NCBI GenBank assembly: GCA_037367405.1
Contig: JAZKJV010002325.1
Coordinates: forward strand, 1 to 64,000
Direction: 5' to 3'
Source: Ottelia alismoides
Lineage: Eukaryota > Streptophyta > Magnoliopsida > Alismatales > Hydrocharitaceae
DNA: 64,000 bases
Position 1 is the first letter of the stretch. The number at the start of each line of letters is the position of its first letter. A program made the translations under genes and the position numbers. Below are positions 59,391 to 64,000 of this stretch, in pieces. The notes under the pieces were generated by a model. It worked only from the letters and a program-made list of their open reading frames with translations, was not told where the DNA came from and searched no databases.

Positions 59391-59646
59391 CGGCGCGGAG
59401 GGGCGGCAGGGGATGGAGGGAGGTCGGGGCGGAGGGGTGGAGGGAGGTTTGGGCAGCAACAGGTGGGAGAGGAAGAAGATGGGAGAGAGGAGAAGGGAAG
59501 AAGAAGACAGAGGAGGAGGAGAAGGGAGGAAGATGACATTTCAATCCATTTTTTAAATTTAATTCCTGATGTATCCCTAAAGATAACATTCGTTTATGTT
59601 TGGGATGGACGGAAACTAACCCGAGGGGTACAAGTGATAGATTTGC

Positions 59647-59736
59647 AAGAAGTGAGGGACACAACTGATATTACCAAAAAGATAGGGGCATAACTGATAT
59701 TGCGATATCTCGGAGGGGCACAAGTGATAAAATCCC
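59647..59736 (-). repeat. Right TIR of the Mutator-like element
   Basis: Inverse partner of 57794-57883, 86 of 90 positions identical. Confidence 0.9.
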
Positions 59737-59745
59737 TAACATTTA
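59737..59745. repeat. 9-bp target-site duplication, right (TAACATTTA)
   Basis: Identical to 57785-57793. Confidence 0.95.
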
Positions 59746-59782
59746 TTGCATAATGGTTCATCATGGGATCGCATGTCCGACA
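59746..59782 (-). mobile_element. Family-B repeat, terminal 37 bp after the Mutator-like element
   Basis: Continues the copy from 55760. On the minus strand it starts TGTCGGACATGCGATCC, a plausible LTR start comparable to TGTTAGCCAT at 9390. Family-C sequence follows directly. Confidence 0.5.
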
Positions 59783-60440
59783 TGAATGGTTTACTACATT
59801 GCAAGCCAATCTCCACCAAATCAAGGCACGTCAAACATGGCCATTATAGGTGGCAAGGCATTTCATCATGTCTTCCCATATGAGTTTCAACATTCTGGAT
59901 GAATTATATGTGGTACTGCATCTTTCAACAAGGCGACATGGTATAGGCAAAGAGATGGGAGGTTCGTCACAACATGATTTCAATTAAGTGTAAAGATAAT
60001 AAACACTTTGCAATGGAACCAAGAGAAGGCAAGGGAGCAGGAGGAACAATTAAAAGAGAATGCGACGAAAAGAGAGAAAATGATGAACAAATTGTACATG
60101 ATACAGGTCTAATTATGCGAGGCTTTTCATTAAAACACAAATGATGGAGCATATACATGGTATCACGGAGGTTTTATGTGGAAAATTCATGTGTCATCCA
60201 TTTCCTAGTTCTCTTCTTTGTAATTATGATTGTGACCCCTCACCAACTATCGGTGATCCATTACGCTTTTTATAGTAATATTCAAGCATATTAACCTTAT
60301 AGTTTTTGATGTCTACATTATGTTATATGTACTACTCACATGCTTTATAATAGGTTATATGTATTACTTTCCTACTTTATGGTGAATATCACAAGCTTGG
60401 GACAATTACAAAGGTTTAGCCTTGTACAATATTCCTACTG
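59783..60440 (+). repeat. Family-C direct repeat, copy 1
   Basis: Collinear with 62160-62790 in the same orientation: 'aaggcacgtca', 'ctttgcaatggaaccaagagaa', 'catccatttcct', 'tatgtacta' and 'tcacaagcttgggacaa' recur in order. No coding sequence or known family recognised. 60440-60650 continues as AT-rich unassigned DNA. Confidence 0.65.
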
Positions 60441-60622
60441 TACTATAAAGTGTATGTACCACATATCTATATTATTTAGTACTCACTATTATCTGAATGC
60501 TCTAATAATGCCCAAGTGAAATGGTCGATACGTTGGAAATAATCATTTCTTATAGTGTGGCTTCATTGAGTAGTAAAAATACTTTGGGCATCCATAATTA
60601 ATGAAGACTTGCTAGTAATAGT

Positions 60623-60646
60623 CATGTATGTATGTATATGTATGTA

Positions 60647-60701
<55 letters not shown>
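60623..60701. repeat. TATG/TA microsatellite
   Basis: A TATG-rich run (60623-60649) is followed by about 24 uninterrupted TA units (60653-60700). Confidence 0.95.
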
Positions 60702-60702
<1 letters not shown>

Positions 60703-61008
60703 AAACTTCAAATGAGGCGGGGTCTCACCATGTATATGGTGAGCCACCCTCAATTTAGGCATTTTCCAATATATTTTACAATTTCTTATTTCATACATAT
60801 AACAACAAATATTAATACGACATGTATAGTGAAATAAAATTATGAAGATATTATTATATAGGATGGAAATGTTAATTTAAATTTGGATACGTATATTCTA
60901 CAAAATTCATTTTTTTACAATGTACAGTTTATACTTTTACAAAACTGCTCAAGAGAAGGCTTCCTATCCTCTCTTGAGAGGAGGCTCCCTATCCTCTCTC
61001 TCCTATAT
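60702..61008. other. Unassigned AT-rich stretch
   Basis: Only a small palindrome, CACCATGTATATGGTG (60727-60742), and CT-rich 'ctatcctctctt' repeats (60965-61000) stand out. No gene seen. Confidence 0.6.
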
Positions 61009-61198
61009 ATTCATCCCTATATTCCTCCTATATGCCATTCGAATTTCGTCAGATACAGAGACTCCTACGACCTCCATGCAGACAGGGTCGATTTAAAAAA
61101 TCCTGCGACCGTTAAAAAATGACGTCTGGATGGAGGCAGTAGGAGTCTCTGTTTCTGACGAAATTCGAATGACATGTAGGAGGGATATATGGATGAAT
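61009..61198. repeat. Foldback hairpin 1 (75-bp arms)
   Basis: Arms at 61009-61083 and 61124-61198 are inverse complements with about seven mismatches, separated by a 40-nt loop that itself holds GGTCG/CGACC. It could be a MITE or a small-RNA hairpin source. Confidence 0.85.
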
Positions 61199-61230
61199 GT
61201 ACATGGTGATATTTTAAAAAAAAATTGCGA

Positions 61231-61610
61231 AAAATGGTGCCGCCCCCGTGGGTGGAGCTAATTTGGCTCCCCGCCCCATTTCGCTCGGGGTATTTTGTTT
61301 TATTTTTTAAAATTTTCTGACATGGATTTTCATCAGTATATCCCTATATTATGTCATTAAAATTTCGTGCGAAACAGAGACTCCTGCGGCCTCCATCCAA
61401 TGGGGTTGTTTTTAGTAATTCTGTTACCATTAAAAAATGACTGTCTGGATGGAGTCCGTAGGGGTCTCCGTTTCGCACAAAATTTTAATGATCATAATAT
61501 AGGTATATAGTGATGAAATTCTACGGAAGAAATTTTCAGAAAAAATAATAAAACGGGCGAAATGGGGCGGGGGGAGCCAAGTTAGCTCCCCCCAAGGGGC
61601 AGCCCCATTT
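61231..61610. repeat. Foldback element 2 (about 165-bp arms)
   Basis: Arms 61231-61399 and 61445-61610 with a 45-nt loop. The outer part carries GGAGCTAATTTGGCTCCCC with its partner GGGGAGCCAAGTTAGCTCCC. The inner part shares GAAACAGAGACTCCT.CGGCCTCCATCC with hairpin 1, so the two are relatives in tandem. No flanking target duplication was identified. Confidence 0.85.
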
Positions 61611-62159
61611 GACCACACTCACACACATGCACGCACGCACGCATCATGTGCAATATACTTTTTACCTAAATTACACAAGCATCTCGTGTAGGCAATAACT
61701 CAGGCAGAAATGAGAGAATCCACCACATGATTAGCATCCTACCGAGTGAGAGTATGCATGTGATCACTAATCCCATGTAGGGTTCAATGTAAAATTTTTC
61801 GCCACACATAGGTAACTATCTATCAAAAGATATGATCACAATTTCTAAAATACAGAAATACTCCCAAACAAATTGGAAAGATAAGAAGAAAGCTCTAATT
61901 TGACACTAGGTAGGACAAGTTTAGAACATATGAAACATTAGCATGTAAGATTTCTCATAGAAATCCATAAACATGTATGACTTCTACGTAAAAAGTGATG
62001 TGTTTCGTATTAATAGGCTTTGTCAGGAGTGATGCTAGATGACACCAAGATTTTTGAGGAGGCAATAACCAATGAATACATAAGTAAACAAGATTTTTTT
62101 ATTCTGATAATTGAAAAGACAGTTTTAGCATATGGTAAATGAACATAAACTCGTAGGGA
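61611..62159. other. Unassigned intergenic stretch
   Basis: A short (CACG/CACA)n run at 61617-61643 and otherwise plain AT-rich DNA; no gene or repeat landmark recognised. Confidence 0.5.
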
Positions 62160-62790
62160 CACATGGTCCACCACAATGCGATACAACCTCTTCTAGATGA
62201 AGGCACGTCAGACATCACAATTTTGTGATGAGATATTTTTTCTTATCTCCCCATCTGAGAGTCAACATGGATGATATGCGGTGGTGCATCTTCCAAATAG
62301 ATGACATGGTATGGGTGAACAGGTGATTGTTCATTGCAACGTGATTTCAACAAACAAGATATAGTAGAAACTTTGCAATGGAACCAAGAGAAAGTAAGGG
62401 AGAGGGTGGAACAATGCAAAGGGATGCTATGAAACAAGAGAAAAATGATGATCAAATGTGACCTGAGGTATGTCTTATTGTGTGAGGCTATACAACAAAT
62501 GTATGCATAGGATCATGGAGATTGAATGTGGAAGGAAAATGTGATATCCATTTCCTGGTCATGTTTGTAATAATGATGATGACCCCCTACCAACCTTTGC
62601 CGATCCATAGCAGATTTAGTTTTTTAATAATATATAAGTATATTAATATATATTTTGGGATTTACTCACTAGGTTATATGTACTAATGGTATGCTTTATA
62701 ATCGATCAAATGTACTAGTATCTTGCTTTATGGTGCAGATCACAAACTTGGGACAAATACAATGCTCCGGTGTGTCTATTAATACCCACA
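62160..62790 (+). repeat. Family-C direct repeat, copy 2
   Basis: Partner of 59783-60440 (see there). It ends directly at the TG that begins the minus-strand LTR end at 62791. Confidence 0.65.
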
Positions 62791-64000
62791 TGTTCAATCG
62801 ACTGATCGAGTTATTTAGCATCCAATCTTGGAGGGCTACGATGTCCGACTGGTCGTATCCGCTAATCAATGTATAAGCACATTTCTCAGCTCTCTGTACT
62901 CAATCAATCAACTAAGACAATAATAAACCCACAATAATGATAAAAACATTAAAGGAATGTAGGGTGAAATTCACTATACCCTACATAAAGATGTGTATAG
63001 ACATCAAGTGTAGGGGTCGAATCATTAAGAGCAAATCATGGACATGTATAACTATTGTCTACTAATGAAAATAAACAAGAGAAAATCATGGACATGTATA
63101 ATTATTGTCTACTAACGAAAATAAACAACGGTTGTTTTAGTACTTTTTGGCTTTTAAAATTTTTTAATTATATTTAACTTTGTATATTTTATTATTTTAT
63201 ATTTTTAAATTTTTAAAATTCAAAATTTTTTAAGTTTTTATTCTTTTTAATTTACAAATTTTCAGTTTCTTTTTGTTTTTAAAATATACTATGAATATGT
63301 ATATATATAGGAATATAATATTATAAATACTATATACAATATATTTTAAGTAAATACATTAAAACTTTGGAAAATATAAACTAGTATAGTCCTTTTTTTC
63401 TAAAGACTTTAAATATATATTAGGTATTTATAACTAATAATAATAATAGTTATATAAGTAAATATAATATATACCTAATATAAAGTTTTTTATTTCTAAA
63501 TATATATGTATATACTCGATTTTCTTTATTTTTTTCTGTATTTTAGTGATTTTTATTATAATTTCTTCTAATTTTTATGCATTTTTAGATGATTTGAGTA
63601 TATAAAAAATAGACAAAAAAATAAGTCGAACTCTTTTAGGTTTTAAATATATATAACAAAACCAAAAATTCCCAAAAATATTTTTAGTATATGTTATCAC
63701 GAACCATAGAAACATGTTAACCATTACGGCCTTTTGCATAATGTAATTACCCTAAGAACTGCCATAAGAGTCAAACAGATTAACCCACAGGGTTCATGGT
63801 GTAAGAATTTGCATGTTTACGAGGTCGAATGCTGAATTATGTCATTTTAATGGTTCAGAAGGAAATTTACAAAGTCTTATAGGGTTCGTGAGGTAAAAAT
63901 CCCTAAAGAAATATAGAACAGAAAACTATTTTGTATTTTTACAAAATTTTTATTATTTTTCATAAAATTTTTATGGTTTTATATTTTTAGTTTTTATTTA
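62791..64000 (-). mobile_element. Athila-like LTR, 3' part, minus orientation, runs off the right edge
   Basis: Collinear with 19758-20700: 'ttggagg.c..c.atgtccgac' at 62829, 'gtagggtgaaatt.a.tataccctac' at 62959-62983, a decayed GTTCGACCC motif in reverse at 63015, then AT-rich DNA. The GC-rich leader and promoter would lie outside the window. No coding sequence. Confidence 0.65.
63029..63128. repeat. Tandem 50-bp duplication
   Basis: Two units (63029-63078 and 63079-63128) with three mismatches, inside the LTR end; absent from the related LTR at 19970. Confidence 0.9.

Larger units (their letters stand above)
57794..59736. mobile_element. Non-autonomous Mutator-like element with captured gene fragments (Pack-MULE)
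   Basis: A 1943-bp element with 90-bp terminal inverted repeats (57794-57883 and 59647-59736, four mismatches) that begin GGGATTTT, flanked by a perfect 9-bp duplication, the hallmark of Mutator-like elements. It encodes no transposase. Inside are a P450 N-terminal exon fragment (+), a tandem 28-bp duplication, a Dof transcription-factor fragment (-) and a second P450 fragment (+). Extremely G-rich purine stretches lie at 57999-58260 and 59400-59535. Base composition (GC-rich exons) contrasts sharply with the AT-rich surroundings. Open frames across the G-rich tract (such as 57899-58273) are not recognisable. Confidence 0.92.

Noticed and set aside
59107..59664. 185-codon minus-strand open frame across the right part of the Mutator-like element
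   Set aside because: It runs antisense to the P450 fragment and through purine-rich DNA and TIR; no similarity recognised.
1..64000. CRISPR arrays, tRNA or rRNA genes, organellar DNA, host single-copy genes
   Set aside because: No regularly spaced identical repeats, no cloverleaf-type sequences or rRNA blocks, and no exon-intron gene structure outside the captured fragments were recognised by eye; a tRNAscan or protein search could still find weak cases.

Overview
The window is plant nuclear DNA, probably from a monocot with a large, repeat-rich genome. It looks like gene-poor, heterochromatin-type sequence made of nested LTR retrotransposons. I find no intact single-copy host gene, rRNA, tRNA or CRISPR array. 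The plant origin rests on three things: an Athila-lineage Ty3/gypsy polyprotein, the primer-binding site TGGCACCGTTGCCGGGGA that is characteristic of Athila elements, and a Mutator-like element carrying pieces of a plant cytochrome P450 and a plant-specific Dof transcription factor. The monocot call is weaker and rests on the high GC of the captured exons.

The centrepiece is one complete Athila-type element on the + strand (37289-54885, about 17.6 kb). Its LTRs are very long (3637 and 3646 bp) and end in TGATGA/TCATCA. It has a PBS at 40929, a 1.35 kb leader, a gag-protease-RT-RNase H-integrase reading frame from 42296 to 49168 broken by one frameshift and eight in-frame stops, a 2 kb non-coding 3' region with palindromic polypurine-tract-like hairpins, a PPT and the 3' LTR. 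It sits inside an older LTR of the same superfamily (34466-37288 plus 54886-55759).

Left of it (1-34465) is a patchwork of older related copies. 1-13522 holds minus-strand gag, protease and RT pseudogenes, two LTR pieces and an unrelated 2.4 kb LTR-like insertion (family B, 6985-9390). 13523-19757 holds LTR fragments, including a clean solo LTR with a perfect 5-bp target-site duplication (16661-18630, TATAC). 19758-30840 holds minus-strand LTRs and their 3' non-coding regions. 30841-34465 is a plus-strand LTR and 3' region belonging to the host of the complete element.

Right of it, 55760-59782 is a second family-B copy interrupted by a 1943-bp Mutator-like element (57794-59736) with 90-bp terminal inverted repeats and a perfect 9-bp target-site duplication. 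This element carries two pieces of a CYP704-like P450 gene with a frameshifted Dof zinc-finger gene fragment between them in the opposite orientation. 59783-62790 holds a direct-repeat pair (family C), a TA microsatellite and two related foldback hairpins. 62791-64000 is the start of another minus-strand LTR that runs out of the window.

The Athila-like LTR copies share a body plan: a TGATGAAT start, an AT-rich segment, paired W-box-like GTTGACC/GGTCAAC sites and often a TGGTCCA/TGGACCA palindrome about 210-255 bp upstream of a TATA box, a GC-rich leader, a second AT-rich segment, and a conserved GTTCGACCC motif near the 3' end. I used these landmarks to place and orient copies too decayed to recognise otherwise. 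Boundaries of such fragments are approximate, usually within about 50 bp.
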